64,000 nt of DNA from Mycteria americana (GCF_035582795.1 NC_134373.1:13414001-13478000); one strand, 5' to 3'. Positions 24,801-37,480 are shown, numbered from the stretch's first letter. The notes: generated by a model not told the origin, from the sequence alone. Translations and numbers: made by a program.

Positions 24801-27800
24801 GTGTTGTTTTCTTTTGGCGGCAGGGGTGGGGGGTGTTTACATCTGAAGACCTGTCCAGGGTTAAGGTTCAGTCTCAAACTTGCTTCTCTCATTTCTGGTA
24901 CAGTCTTAGTCTTTGTTTAAGGATCATTATGGTAGTAAGATTGTATAACACAAGGATGCAAAAATTAAGCCTGTACTGGACATAGGGAAAAGAATCATTA
25001 GTCCATGTCTCATGATTTTTTGTTTTTGTTGTGTAGATAAGATGTATTACATCCCAGTAGACAGACTTCTGCTAGCTACTCTATGGAAAAACAACAGAAT
25101 GTAATTAAATAGATCTGAGTGGTTAAATTTGAGAGAAGAATCAAGTCTACAAGTTGAGAGAGTGACATATTAACTTAGTATTTGTCCTTCACGTTCCTCA
25201 GGTGTTTGATGATCAGTACAGAATGCAAAGTCAACCTTTAGGAATATGCCTGATAATAGACTGTATTGGCAATGACACAGGTAAGTCTCTGGAATTCAAA
25301 GTTCCTTGTCTTGTTAATCTCAAATAATTAGAACAATTTAGTATAAAGAATATGATGTACATTTACCAGCCAGACTAGGGTAATGTTGTCCTAGTCAGCT
25401 AGTATATCAATTCTAGTAAGTTTTCTAAAGCAGAGTTGGAAGGCCCAACCTGAGGTTAAAGCCAACTGTCCTAACTATTGCAGACAATGTTTGCTTTTGG
25501 AGCAGAATCTCTGAATGAAAGAACTTATAAGGAGATAGACTGAATTTTGGGAGGGACAAAAAGGATATTCAGAGACCAACAGAATAGTTAAGCTTGGGTC
25601 ATACAGCAGGTTATTGGCAGAGATGGTAAAGATAGTGTTTCCTACCAGTTAACAAAACCAAAACCAAAGCTGTTGTGGATTTGAAGCATAATCATATTGG
25701 AAACCACAGATTTTGAATAGCTGAAGGCATGTGGTCCTTTATTAATAATGCACATAGGCTTCTGTTACATATTGCACAGTTTAACTGAAACTGTCACCAT
25801 TGCTTTATAGGGAAAGGAATTTTTCTTCCTCGCCTCTTGGTTTAGTTAAAAAAAAATTTGCATGTAGAATTCAAGGTAGTCAGTGCCATGGTTAAAATGT
25901 GGGTTTTTCCTGATTGCCTTTGTAGAATCCAAAAATTAGATTCTTGCATAAGCAAAAAAAATCCCCACTCTCTAATCATTGGAACACGTGAGGCTACGAA
26001 TAAAAATGAAGAAAGTAGTTCCAGTCAGTTCTGTAATAGGCTAGGAGATGTAGGAGAAGAAGAGGGTTTGTGGACATATCTTTTTCTCATAACTAATAGT
26101 CCAGCAGATGGACCAACTCAACATTATTTGTGTAGTTGTTGAAGAGCAGGGGATGCAGAGCACAAACACAGAAGGTAAAATTTTGATGTCTGCTTGACAA
26201 TAGTATTTTAGGAAAATGGTATAAAATAAGACACTTAGTTTGCCATTAGGGTAGCAGGAACTAGAACTGATTCACAATCCTGCCATGCATGGAGAAGAGG
26301 GACAAAGAAGGCACTTAGTTACATGCAACTGGGAAGCATCCTTGGGATCTGATTTCAGTAGAAATTAAATTGTTCAATCTAAAGCACTTCTTCACTTCTA
26401 CTCTCAAAAAAAGAAATATACTGACTTTGCCCCAAGAGGAAAATAAAACAAAGACAGCCTGCCAAGGACTGAAAGACTGCTGGGGGTGTGGCTGTTGGGA
26501 TCAAACATTCTACTCTGTCCTCTTGCCTGCTTGTTTACTTTCCTGTTCTTTTTCATGGTAGCTTTAGAGAACAAACAAACCTTTTGACGCAAGAAACCTG
26601 TTATGCAGCCTTAATCTGGAAGGTAGCATGATAGTCTGCTGCAGTACCAAAATGATTACTTATTACTTGGAGTTCTGTTTCTTAAAAGCAAATGCAAAAA
26701 GGATTGCTAGAGAAATTTCAGCGTGGAGAGCTAAAGAAAACATGAGGTGTGAATATATTTCATTGTCTCTAATGGCATATGAGCATGTGCTGACCTGATT
26801 TACTGAACAAGAGTGTTTTACTATGCCAGGTCTGAGTTTTTTAAATGAAACAGTAAGTATAAAAGCAGGTAAGGCACGTACACTGGAGAAAACAGGAAGT
26901 AAAGAAGGAACTGCTATTTCAGTTCATAGTCACAGATACATAAATTTAGATCTACTCTTCCTTAGAAGGCACAGATCTTTTGCACAGGCAGTATACTGTG
27001 CAGACCCTTTTGTCATAGTAATTGCTACTAAATACAAAGATGTGCACAAAATTAAAAATCAATGCACGTGCTCTTCATGAGCTTATATGGTCATTTCAGT
27101 ACTTGTACAAGAACAGAAGGTGTAAATGTGACAGAGGAAGTCTGCTGACCGGAAAGGACAAAAATGGGTTACATGTTTAGCATCTGGCATGTCAGATACA
27201 CCTGCAAATCATGGCTCTGCTGCTGTTGTGCCGAAACCACCCAAAGCAAGTGTTAGTGTGCCTCAGTCTCCATGCATGTCTGCATTGGATGCAGAAGCAA
27301 TTAAATCATGTGTATGTCTCAGATGTTTAATGTCACCAGTACATCATCAGCATTTTAACGTGATAGAAAGCAAGAGTTTCACTAAAACACATTACTGTGC
27401 TAGTGAGATTCAGGAGAGGCAGGACATACATCATTGCTTGAAGGAGTTTGTTAGAAAGGCATTCACTACTCTAAGGAGTTGTTGTGCCACACTACTTCTG
27501 AAGTCTGAAAATACCAGAGAAAGAGAAGATGGCAGGGAAAACATTCAAAATTGTATCTGTGGCATGCATTAGAATCTGTAGCTATCCCAAGATTTAACCT
27601 GAGGAAGCTGAACCAATAATAGATAATGTAGGATCAAGGACAACAACAATTGAAAATGCCCAGTGTAAACAATGTGAATTCATCAGATGCTGATAAAATT
27701 CAAATTGAAACACACCTTGCTGTTTTGTAAATAGCTGCTTTTGACTATCCATTTGGAAGCCAATTTTTATTCTTACGTTGTAAACAATCAAGGGGAGAAA

Positions 27801-30800
27801 AGGGTAATTTTTTATGTAGAGTGGAGATGCTCAAAAGTCAGTGGAGGTTTGTTGGGGATGATTACTATGGAAGAAACAGCTGTCTTGTGATCTCAGGTTG
27901 CAGCATGTAATGCTGTGTTTTTCTTGCCTTAAAGTAAAATTGCTGTACCCAAAGCTTACCATATATAATTTCTGATTCATTGTTAAACTAAGGTATCCGC
28001 TCTAAGTTTGTTGGGTTTAATTTTTTGTAATTGTGACACTTAGAGTGTGTCTATGTATTGTGACACTTAGAGTGTGTCTAAGGTGACGCCAAGTTTTGTA
28101 TCTTTGTGTGTATGTGTACCTGCTAGTGAGGTAAGTAAGTTACAGGAAAAGTGCTCTCGTTGCTGTAACTCTCGTTTTGCCTATGTACTACTGCCCTCTA
28201 GTGGCCGGAGTGCTCCGTCGGGTATATGACTGCTAAACGGTATTAAGACTGACTCTTCCACCTGAATTGTGAGAGCATGTTTTATTGCCTAAAGGAGAGG
28301 GGATTTTCCTTTCTATTTCCAAATTTAAAAATGTCTGCAAAGCTTTTGAATTATTTTACAAAATTTAATCAAACCAACAGAACTGGAATGAAACTCTGTA
28401 GTTCCTGCTTATCACCTCGCTACAGTATAGAGTTTATCTACCCTGTATTTTGCTGAGGAAAGTTATGAGTTCTGTTCCCTGTTTTCACTATCGGCTTTTT
28501 AAGGAGAACAGTGTGGTAGTACAACTCGTGCTTTGCTGCCATTTACCTCTGAAATAGCCTCTGCTAATTAGGGATTGTTAAACTTTTGAAGTCAAGGAAC
28601 AGTCTAGCTTCCTGTGTCTGTAAGGCATTTTACATAAACATGGCACTTGATATTTCCTGTCATATCAGAAACTGTGCATGGGCAATGTATATGTGGTTTA
28701 TACTAAAGATACAATGCTACAGGTATGAGTCATAGTAGTAGCTTGTGGTTCTCTGAACACTTAAAAAACACCTGTGGTTTTAACCACTGGGTATCTGGTT
28801 TCACTCCCATATTAATAAACATCCAAAGTAGTTATTCAGAGCATAGCATGTTTTCCTGCAGCACAGGTTAACACAAATACAGTAGAGTTAAATCTTGATT
28901 TTTGGCTATCTGCAGTTTTAATTTCTAACACATTTGAAAGGGTTCATAGTTCAGCTTTTTTTTTTTTCCCCTGAAAATGCCATTCTGTCACAGTTAAGAC
29001 TCCAGTGTCCATTCTCCACCTGGAACTCATCACTTGAAGTCCGTTTTATATAATAGGAAGCATAAATGACTGCAGTAGGTTCCTTTTTGACTGATGAAAG
29101 GGAGTCTCTGTGTTTCCTACGCAGTCCTGTATATCCATAATAACCATTCAGAGTAATTTTGACAAGGTAAAAGGTGAAACAGACTTCCCATGCTATCCAG
29201 ATCATTCCTTACCATTTCAAGAATGTTCTGTGTGAAACATTTTCTAATGTTTTCTCTTGCCTGATATTTTAAGTCCTAGGAACTTGGGATACTGACTCTA
29301 AATGAAAGCATGCAAGCGTCTGTGGAATTTGGAACAGATCACATGCCCAGTAATAGTGTCTTTGCTTCATGAAGTACATAAGTCATATTAAAGACAACAT
29401 GCATATAGTATTATAAGTATGTAGTATACTGTGATCAACATCAAGTACTCCCAGTTTTTTTAAACATTGTGATGAAATAAACATCATCTTTCCAATAGCA
29501 AAATACTATAAATAGTGTAATTCAAGATAGTTCAGATTGAGCCTTGATGTGCTGTGATTTAATTACATCTTGCTTTTTTCAGATGTGTTGGAAGAGACCT
29601 TCAGAAGCTTAGGCTATGACATTCATTGTCACAGATATTTAAATATGAACACCATGAATCAAACATTGCTTGAAGTTGCAAGGTTGCAGAAGCACAGAAA
29701 TTGTGACAGCTTCATTTGCATATTGGTCAGCCGAGGAAGTCCTCAGAGCATCTTCTGTACAGACCATACCTTTTCTGGATTCCCTTTGGAACGAATAAAG
29801 AAATACTTTACAGCAGACTCATGTCCTGAACTCCTAGGAAAACCGAAGCTTTTTTTTATTCAGAGCTACATTGTGCCAGAAAATGAGCAAGAATATACTA
29901 GTCTGTTGGAAGTAGATGGGAATGATGAGAAAATCATTGCTAATGCAAAAATCCCTTGGAAAGTCACTATCCCACAAGTAGCAGACATCTTTTGGAGTCA
30001 GTGCAAGGTGGATGTGTCTACACTAGAAAAATCTCCCAGTTCATCCTCATATTATCTGCGTTGTCTGGCTGAGCTACTCCGCAATCCTCATAAAAGGTAA
30101 ATAAAAAAAAGAGGAAAAAATAACCCTTTTCCTATGACAGCCTGCTGTCCTAGAGAAAGAGAAACCTTAAGTTTTATCCTATCTGGTCCTGAAAAGTGTC
30201 TTCGTGCTGTGTCATAGGTTAAAAGACAAGTATATCTGATCCTGGAACGATGGTACAGGAAGGTAGTCTAAAGTAGGAGTGAAGTTTCTGATTCTGGAGA
30301 GTAAAATTAAAGTGTGTTATGGCACTGGGGCTTGCAGAGTGAGAAGGGAAGAACCTGTCCTTAGTAACATATGTCAGTGCTTTAGAGAGGATTGGAAATC
30401 TTCCTTCTCCAAGGTAATGAGGCACACACCAGGCTTCTGTCAAATTGAGGATTGCCTTTTATTATTAAGAAGGCTTCTGCTTGCAAATATAAAAAATCAG
30501 TGCCAAGTTCAGAGAAAAGGCAGTTGAGAGGGAAGGATTTTGTCCTTTCTTTAGATCTAACTAACCCTCTCCTCAGGGAGCCACTAGATTGCCAATTTGC
30601 AATCTTGAATTTAAACTATCAGAAAACTTGAGTCTGTCTAAACAGATTATCAAAAGGAATCTGAGCAAAAATCAGGTATGTTTGGATATATAACTTACCA
30701 ACAAAAGTTTTCTTTGTACAATTGATCTACCAGGGAGCTAGCAACTGTTTTTCAAGGTAGTTGCAGGGTTAACATTTAGTACCTTTTTACAAACCCTAAA

Positions 30801-31185
30801 ACCTTGTAATGAAATCACAGATCATCATGTCAGCATAACCAATATCACAACAGTGATTTGGGTTATGACAGTTTGTTTCCAAAATGCATATTCAGCCTTG
30901 GATTTTAGAGGTGTAACCTCTGCAATAAAAACTGAAATTTGAAACTTTCTCCTTGCTGAGTCTAAAGTTGCCTTTCTCTCTTGTGGATTCTTAAATGGTG
31001 TCTTGTTTCATTCTCTAATAGAAAGCTTTTACTTTTGTTGCTGCAGGAAACTCTCTATATTAGATATCCATACGGAACTGAACAGAAAAGTCTATGAATG
31101 GAATAAGACCACTGACCCAAGCCAACAATACTCACTTCTGCTCCAGCACACACTGAGGAAGAAACTTTTTCTTTCTCACACTTGA
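18816..31185 (+). CDS. CFLAR: CASP8 and FADD-like apoptosis regulator (c-FLIP long)
   Basis: Pseudo-caspase that joins the FADD/caspase-8-type death-inducing complex in the cytosol and restrains or tunes initiator caspases. Nine coding exons: 18816-19111, 19944-20049, 21622-21757, 21932-22029, 23108-23159, 23923-23972, 25202-25280, 29583-30096, 31047-31185. All phases agree and give 489 aa (human 480). DED1 is about residues 1-80 (RFDLL motif) and DED2 about 99-180 (HRIDLIRK). A variable linker follows, then the caspase-like domain from about 247 ([15 protein letters not shown]). Both catalytic residues are replaced as in human c-FLIP: His by Arg323 (LVSRG) and Cys by Tyr368 (FIQSY). The processing site LEVD|G is kept at Asp384. 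The start is the ATG at 18816; the GTG just upstream is not used. A CR1 fragment lies in intron 2 and a CTCF-like site in intron 7. Reading past exon 4 gives a short form (separate entry). Confidence 0.95.
20453..21101 (+). mobile_element. CR1 LINE, 5'-truncated 3' end fragment in CFLAR intron 2
   Basis: The sequence encodes the C-terminal part of CR1 ORF2, nearly in one frame, with hallmark segments such as [32 protein letters not shown] and [11 protein letters not shown]. It ends with the CR1 3' UTR (TTGGACTCAATGATC...) and a short ATTCTGGG/ATTCTGT octamer tail (about 21085-21101). The copy lies in sense orientation between the two exons of CFLAR DED2 and is heavily 5' truncated, as most CR1 copies are. 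The 5' limit is approximate. It is clearly related to, but diverged from, the CR1 at the window's right end. Confidence 0.92.
22027..22045 (+). terminator. CFLAR: Read-through stop and overlapping AATAAA for a short c-FLIP form
   Basis: If the exon 4 donor (GGG|GTAAGT at 22029/22030) is not used, translation adds Val-Ser-Ile-Gln and stops at TAA 22042-22044, giving 216 aa with both DEDs. An AATAAA (22040-22045) overlaps that stop. Human short c-FLIP forms (213 and 221 aa) branch at the equivalent exon end, near residue 202. Use of this signal is inferred. Confidence 0.45.
26370..27572 (+). other. Unexplained open stretches in CFLAR intron 7
   Basis: Three open stretches in the same frame (26370-26561, 26823-27080, 27189-27572) are separated by stops. 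The longest (127 codons) starts with a Ser/Pro-rich segment containing [16 protein letters not shown] and is then Cys/His rich. I recognise no family, see no clean acceptor/donor pair joining them to CFLAR in phase, and would not call a gene. They may be chance or an old degraded insert. Confidence 0.15.
28030..28080 (+). repeat. Short tandem duplication, 27-nt period
   Basis: A 24-nt block beginning ATTGTGACACTTAG occurs identically at 28030-28053 and 28057-28080, with 3 nt between copies. The perfect identity suggests a recent local duplication or a constrained one. It lies about 110 bp left of a CTCF-like site. Confidence 0.9.
28191..28206 (-). promoter_or_regulatory. CTCF-type binding motif in CFLAR intron 7
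   Basis: On the minus strand the sequence reads GGCCACTAGAGGGCAG and matches the vertebrate CTCF core CCASYAGRKGGC at all 12 positions. Bases after it (CGGAGTGCTCCGTCGGG) are locally GC-rich in an otherwise AT-rich intron. This is the strongest single regulatory motif I found inside a gene. Occupancy is inference. Confidence 0.6.
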
Positions 31186-34100
31186 CTGCTGTTGGAAAGG
31201 ACATGTCTGAAGTGGCTAACAAGAAACACTTAGTGTGATCCAGACAGTTTCACACATACTTTTACTTTATGCATTGTTATTCCGTATATATCTAAAGTGC
31301 CTATTGCTTCCAAACCCAGGGATTTAGAAGCATTTTGGTGTATTAAGGCACTAGATTTTGTATTTTAATATAGAAGGCTCTGAAAGCTTGGATGAGAATG
31401 GCAGCTATTTTATAGCACTGCAACAGATCTTAACAACGAAGTACAACAGGTAAACCGGGTGGAAAAGAGTTCTAAACTGTATAGCTGTTGGGTTTTCCAG
31501 GATTTTGTGTTTTTATTGTTTCATTGTTGTTTTTTAGCATACCTATTAGCAGTGCACTGATCTAGGTTCTTCTGTTGATGCTTAAAACAAATACAAGCCA
31601 GTGCAAAACACTGAAATTCACTGGGTACTTTCCCCAGCACCTGGTAATGGAAGATGTGTCAGGAAAGAATGCCTACCCAGCAATGCCAGTTCTTCATTAA
31701 CGAGTTCTGGCTTGCATGCCTCCACAGACTAGCAAAACAGAAGGAGGAGAGAGGTGGTCTTTTAAATAATTTGTATTCCATCTGCCTGCTGCATTAGAGG
31801 TTGTGATTCACCCAGAACCCTGTGTCGTCAGTACTGTCCACAGCACACAAAGGTTATATGTTAATAAATGAGACAGTCTGCCATGTTTTGGGCTATTTAT
31901 GTTTTCCACTGATGCAAAAATGAGTCCACATGTGGCAGGGCTTTACAGTAATCTACCACACAGTTTAAAAAAATGTGGGATTTTGGCAGATGTTTTGTGG
32001 AAGCTGAAACATGATTCACACTTGTTGCACCAGGCATAGTTGTAAAAGTACACTTTATCATGTTTGGACCTAAATGTCGTGTAGCAGCCACTGGCTCTTA
32101 AGACTGCATTAAATTAAACACCCCACCCTCACTGCTTTTGCTTATGAAAAATGATATGTCTTTATTAATTGATTTTTTTTTTCAAGTTGCCCTTGTTCTG
32201 AAATACATGAGTGAAAATTGTCCTAAACATAGAAATTTTTCTCCAGTGGAGCAGACGCCTAACATGAAGAGTTCAGTTAACATGCTTGTTACATAACAGT
32301 ATAACCTGGATGAGTTGTATTGAAATTTACTGTCACTGAATTTATGGCATTCTCTTCCCTCCTAAAGTAGGCCACTTGCAAACTTTTAATACTGCTAATA
32401 CAGTCTCCTGTCCAGGAAAAAAATTCAAGGCCTTGGTGTGCTTTGCTTGGTTTCTGGTGTAGTTACACGATACCTCCTTCTGGCATGTGTTTCATGCAAG
32501 CAGAAAGGAAAGGGGTTTTTGCTAATACGGGATATGATAGTTCCTTGAGCAAATATACTGCAAAAAGATTTTTTGCTAGTGTAGCTGCATTTGATTTGAG
32601 CAAAAAGCAGGTGTGCTTACATATATAACTTCACTAACAATGCTTTTCATTGTAGACCAAGTCTAACAGGCTGCTAGTCTATTGATACTATGCATTGTGT
32701 ACTATCAGTATACATTAGTATATTGATAATAATTAGGAGGGCTTGGCCAGTAAACTTACTCTGGTAGCAGTGACTTTTTATTCCTCGATACTATGTTGTA
32801 CTTCTTAGGTGTTAGCTTGACATAATTTTTATTAACTTTTTTTTGAAACCAGGCTTCTTAAGTTTCATTCAGAAAAAAACAAATGAGTTTTCAAGTAGCT
32901 TCTATAATTGAAAGTAAAAATCACTTCTCTTTGGCAAAAGTAGATATTGAAGTCTAAAAAGTGCTCAGGAGTCCTTCCTTGTTATGTAATGTAGACACAG
33001 TCTTTTCCTGGCTTAAGAGGTTCCTAAACTGCTGATTCATGAGGCTTGTTAAAGAGTATACCAAGAGGAGAAACCCACTGAGCAAGTTTTGCTTTACAGT
33101 CTATCCATATAAAATGTTAAGATTAAAATATGTATTTATATTAATGTACCATTTTGTGTAATATATAAAGTACACTTCATATCATTTGGATTAAATCTTC
33201 ACTCGTTATCTTTTTTTAAGTTTATGTTCAGTTTTATTTGCATGTTAACTCTAGAAAGTTACATACATGGTTGTGATGAGAAGAAATTTTTGCACAATTT
33301 AGAAAAATAATTCACTTGTATTGCAAGCCTAGGCATTCCATACTTTTCTCTTTCCACTTCATAAGCTGTAGTGTCCTCTTTAATATATGGAAACTTTAGT
33401 ATATGGAAACTTTTTAATAGCTTTGAATTGGGAAATGCAACCCAAAATTCTATGTTAAACTGTGGGTACATGTGTTATTTGTGTTACTGTGATTTTATGT
33501 AGGCACAGGCACAAGAGGAAAAATAGAAAATAGTATTTTGCAAAATTCAGACGTTCCCTAACAGCTTGTTCTCTACGAGCGTTAACGTAAAAATACTAAA
33601 TGCAATTTCATGATATTATAGGTATGGAAATAAATGCATCGTAGTGGGGCTGGGAGAGGGGGCAGGTCTTCCTTTCAGTTTACTGTTTTCTAAGGAAGGG
33701 CCTATTGAACTGGTCCTTTTCTTAAACTAGTGCCATAGTGCTTCTGGCTTTAAAAATACTTTGCATCTTAAAATTACATTCGTATGTATTCCACGCACTC
33801 AAGTAGAGAACTTACTGCGTTGCATCAACAAAAGGGTCTGTATTATATGTGATAGGTAATAAAAATAGCATTAATTTCTAACCCTGAATATTTAATAACT
33901 GACTATCTTACAATAAAATAAAGCACGAGTGTAATTTTGAAACTCTACCTTGCTCATGTTTCATGGGGTAAGAGAAGGATTATAAAATGACAGATTTGGA
34001 ATCTTAGAAGTTACTACCTGTAGTGGCTGGTAAATGAAGCAAATGGTGTAAAACAAATATGTTTTCTGTGGTTGTAGAAATAAGATGTGATCCCTAGTTA

Positions 34101-36830
34101 TCATATATATGTATGTGATGTTAATAAATGTTATTTATTTCACAAATTAACTTCACTTTTTCCCATTTCCCTTACTAGCTTTTGCATGTGATGAGCACTT
34201 CTGCTGCCTTATAGACAACCAAAAGCAGGGAGAATGGAACCAGAGGAGGCAGAGAGATGAGGGAAAGAAATATGGAAATTTCAAGCAGGAACAAGAAGGG
34301 GAATGGTAGGGAGAACCAAGAGAAGAACAAGTAGGGAAAAGAAGATTTGGAGGAGAAATACAGCATTAATATTGGAAGGAGAAAGAAGAAAACAGGAGAA
34401 AAGGGAGAAAGGAAGTAAGAATAATAGTGGCTGTCCTTACAGGATCTAATGATGTGGTAGGTTTTTGTGGGTTGGTGGTTTTGGGTTTTTTTGAGTGATG
34501 CTAAATACAACTATTTACTTAAAATATTAGCAATTGGATATATTCTGTTTCTGATAGTTTTGTGACAATGTAGGTTTGGTTTGGGGATTATGAAGTGTAC
34601 CTGTTCTTCACCTTAGTGCATGACACAGTAAGTAAAGTCCATGTCCCCTTCCTTAAGAAATTATGAAGAAAGGCTGTTTTGAAAACTGTAGAGGCTCCTG
34701 TAAATAACCCTTGCAGTGAAAAAGGAAGGGAGTGTCTTTGTGTCTGGCTGCTTGGGTCGGAAGTGATCACAGCCCTCTAATGACCAAAGAGTTGTGGGGA
34801 CATGTCATGTATTGTGCAGTATTCATGGATGTCAGATACTGATTTTACACAGTGATGTCTTCACCCTCAGCAGATTCTTAAACCATAGCAGTACTCATTC
34901 TACAATTATTCATCTAATTCATTTTATTGCCTTGACACCGCTTTCAAGAGTGGCCTCTTTCAAGAGTGGCACATGGGTAGATTGATTCCCTGTACTCGCT
35001 GCATAGTGAAAAGTAGCACTGAAGTCAGTATTTATTAACACGCAGGAATTTTGTGATGGCAGCAGTTGTCTTGTCACCTCTCCCATACCTTTTTGTGTCC
35101 CTCCGTACACATGATAGGGACTGTCTGTTCTTGCTGTACTGTGCACCTAACATTTGAGTCTGGAAAGTGACTGGCTGCAGGGCCTTGGTTGCATTAAGTT
35201 GTACATGTATTGCAGATAGAGTGGCTGAATGATACCGGACTTCCATTCAATAGCCAAAAGAAAAGGAGGAAAAGAATTAATTCCGGATCCATCGTGAGTT
35301 GAGGGTGTTAGCACAGGAAATTAAAAAGTGACATGCTGGTGAAATGTCATGGTCACGGACTGCCAAAACGTCTAGTTTTCAGAATCTGCTGTTGAAGAAG
35401 ATAAAACAAGCCACTCCTCCTCTGCTCCTGCATTGTCAGTGCTTGGGACAAGGCTGTCAGACTCACTGCTCCATGGCACTGAATTTCAGTTTTGCTTTCT
35501 GATAACTGAAATAGACATTTGTTGTACTGCTGTATATGCTGTATACATGGAAGAGGGAAAAGAGAATTGGCAGAATATAGATGATGCCTTTCAGTGGCTC
35601 AGAAGGTGTACCCATGAGGCAGGAGATTCTGTGGTGGTTTGCACCAGAATTAAGTTGCATGATTTTTCTCAGCCACCTACATTGATGTGACTGAGCCATA
35701 AATCCAGTTTACTTTGTACTGTTACATACTTGTGTCTCACAGTGGTTGCCAGCTCATTATCCAGAAAAGAAGTTACATTCAAGAGGAAGTTACGGTGCTG
35801 TAACAGTTGTAGATGCAGCATGCTGTATGTCTGATCTCCGCTTTCAACTCTGCATAAGAAGTAACTGTGGCTCCTGTTACAGAGTCAGAGAAGCTTTTTA
35901 TGACAGTTTCTGAGAATTCGTTCTGATATCCAGAGTTTTACATTTCTGACATGCAGGATGATGTTGCTGAGAAGAAGCTGCCATCCGTGTTGATGATCTG
36001 CTGTGTATCTGACAAGGTTCCAGTTAAACTCTATCTCCTGTACTGAAGTGTTTGACAGCTTTTCTGTGGCTGTTTTGGAGAATGCCTTTTTTTCAGATTC
36101 TGTATTAGAATCAGTAAGACATTGCAAGTCTTTTAGGAATTCTGTTTTTGTGGTTTGTGCCTTTCTGTACATGCCATATTTTCAAGTTTGTGTTACTTTG
36201 AGAGTGTATTTTCAGTGTTTTGTAGAAACATCATAAGAAATGTGATTCGAATCTGTGCCATTACTAAAATAGCATCATGATTTAGCAAAATTGGTGCTGT
36301 TACTATTACTAAATGACTAGTAAATTAAAAACGTTGGATTTCAAGCTGATTTTCTGAAGAAAATTTCTGCATGCAGTCAGACTGATTGTCCCTGTCTCCC
36401 TCTAGGCCACAGAATAACTCTTGAAATTCTTGGTCGACTCATCTTGTAGACCTCTACGGCTTATTAAATTTGGCTCATAAAAGCTCATAAAAATGAGCTG
36501 ACTGAATAAAAGATGGCGAGCCTTTTAGTTTCACCAGATAACTCGGCCATTGTTTGTGTGTTGGCACGAGCAAGGAGACTCTTCCGTTCTGGCTCCATTG
36601 AGCCCAGGGTGTGAGTTTGTTTTTTCACTATCTTTGCGGGACAGACCCGCATAAAAAAGGCATTGAAGCCCTCTCCCACAGGCACTACTCTGAAGCTTCT
36701 TGTCAGTTAAATGCCTCTCTTCTCCTTTTTGCCACAAACGTTCGGGGCTTTCTTGCGATGTAGCCAGTATAAAATGGTTTGACAGCAAAAGCGAAAAGAG
36801 TTACTGGTCACTTCTTGTATTTCGTCCTGG
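31186..36830. other. CFLAR 3' UTR and CFLAR-CASP10 intergenic region
   Basis: The CFLAR 3' UTR starts here. The first AATAAA is at 31863-31868; others follow at 33629-33634 and 33912-33917, so the true end is unclear. The remainder is AT-rich with no supported gene. It contains a purine-rich tract (separate entry), a small duplication of CTTTCAAGAGTGGC (34942-34955 and 34958-34971) and a repeated ATATGGAAACTTT near 33384-33413. Confidence 0.55.
34221..34425 (+). repeat. Purine-rich (GA) tract
   Basis: About 200 bp of almost pure A/G on the plus strand with only scattered pyrimidines, built from irregular GAA/GGA/GGGA units. It has no clear unit length. The long open frame on the opposite strand is a by-product of this composition. 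Confidence 0.6.
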
Positions 36831-37480
36831 AAGCGTTGTCGGTTGCTATCTAGCGAAGTTCCTCGGCCAGGGGGATGGGCAGGAGGTTCACAAGCCCTGA
36901 GGCCGAGTGCTGGGAGGGCCCCGGCCCGGGCTCGGCCGAAGGGGCAGGGCGGCCCCGCGCGACCGCTTCCTGGCACTCGGCCGATCCCCGCGGGGCGGGG
37001 GTGCCGCCGCGCTTCGTGGGAGCCCGCCCGCCCAGCGGCAGCGGCGTCGCGCTCCGCGGACGTGCCCCCAGCTCCTTCCCCCTAACCGACTTTGTCCCAC
37101 TCTCCGCCCCCGCTATTGGGGATGCCGCCTCCTTCGTGCACGGCCTCGGGCTGGCGGGGCGGCCCTTCCCGGCTTCGGCAGGGCGCAAGGCTCCGCGTCT
37201 CCCGCAGGGAGGCCCGGGGTCGTGACTCAGCACTTGGGCACGCACCGGCGGCTCGCGGCTGGCCGGAAAATAAACCGGGAAGCGCTGAGCCCCGCCCCCA
37301 GAGTAGCTGCGGGGAGAGGGGACGGGGTCGGCATTCATGTGAGAGGTAAGAAAGGGGGGGACCGAAGTGGAGAGGGAACAAAGGTAGGCTTCAGCCTAAA
37401 TCCCGCTCTTTCCGTCCGGTATTGTCCCGCTGCTTCCGGGTTGCCTGTGGGGCCGGAGCTGAATACTCCCCTTGCATGTG
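36830..37480 (+). promoter_or_regulatory. CASP10: CpG island, probable CASP10 promoter and non-coding exon 1
   Basis: An abrupt GC/CpG-rich island upstream of CASP10 ends in a strong donor GAGAG|GTAAGA at 37345/37346, which would close a non-coding first exon. The start codon lies in the next exon (acceptor at 40267). A TGACTCAGCA element at 37223-37232 is a perfect NF-E2/antioxidant-response-type site and contains an AP-1 core. An ATAAA-like stretch follows at about 37265-37271. Assignment to CASP10 rests on position and orientation. Confidence 0.6.

Noticed and set aside
34175-34510. 111-codon minus-strand open frame rich in Phe/Leu/Ser
   Set aside because: It is the complement of a GA-rich tract; the composition explains both the open frame and the hydrophobic residues.
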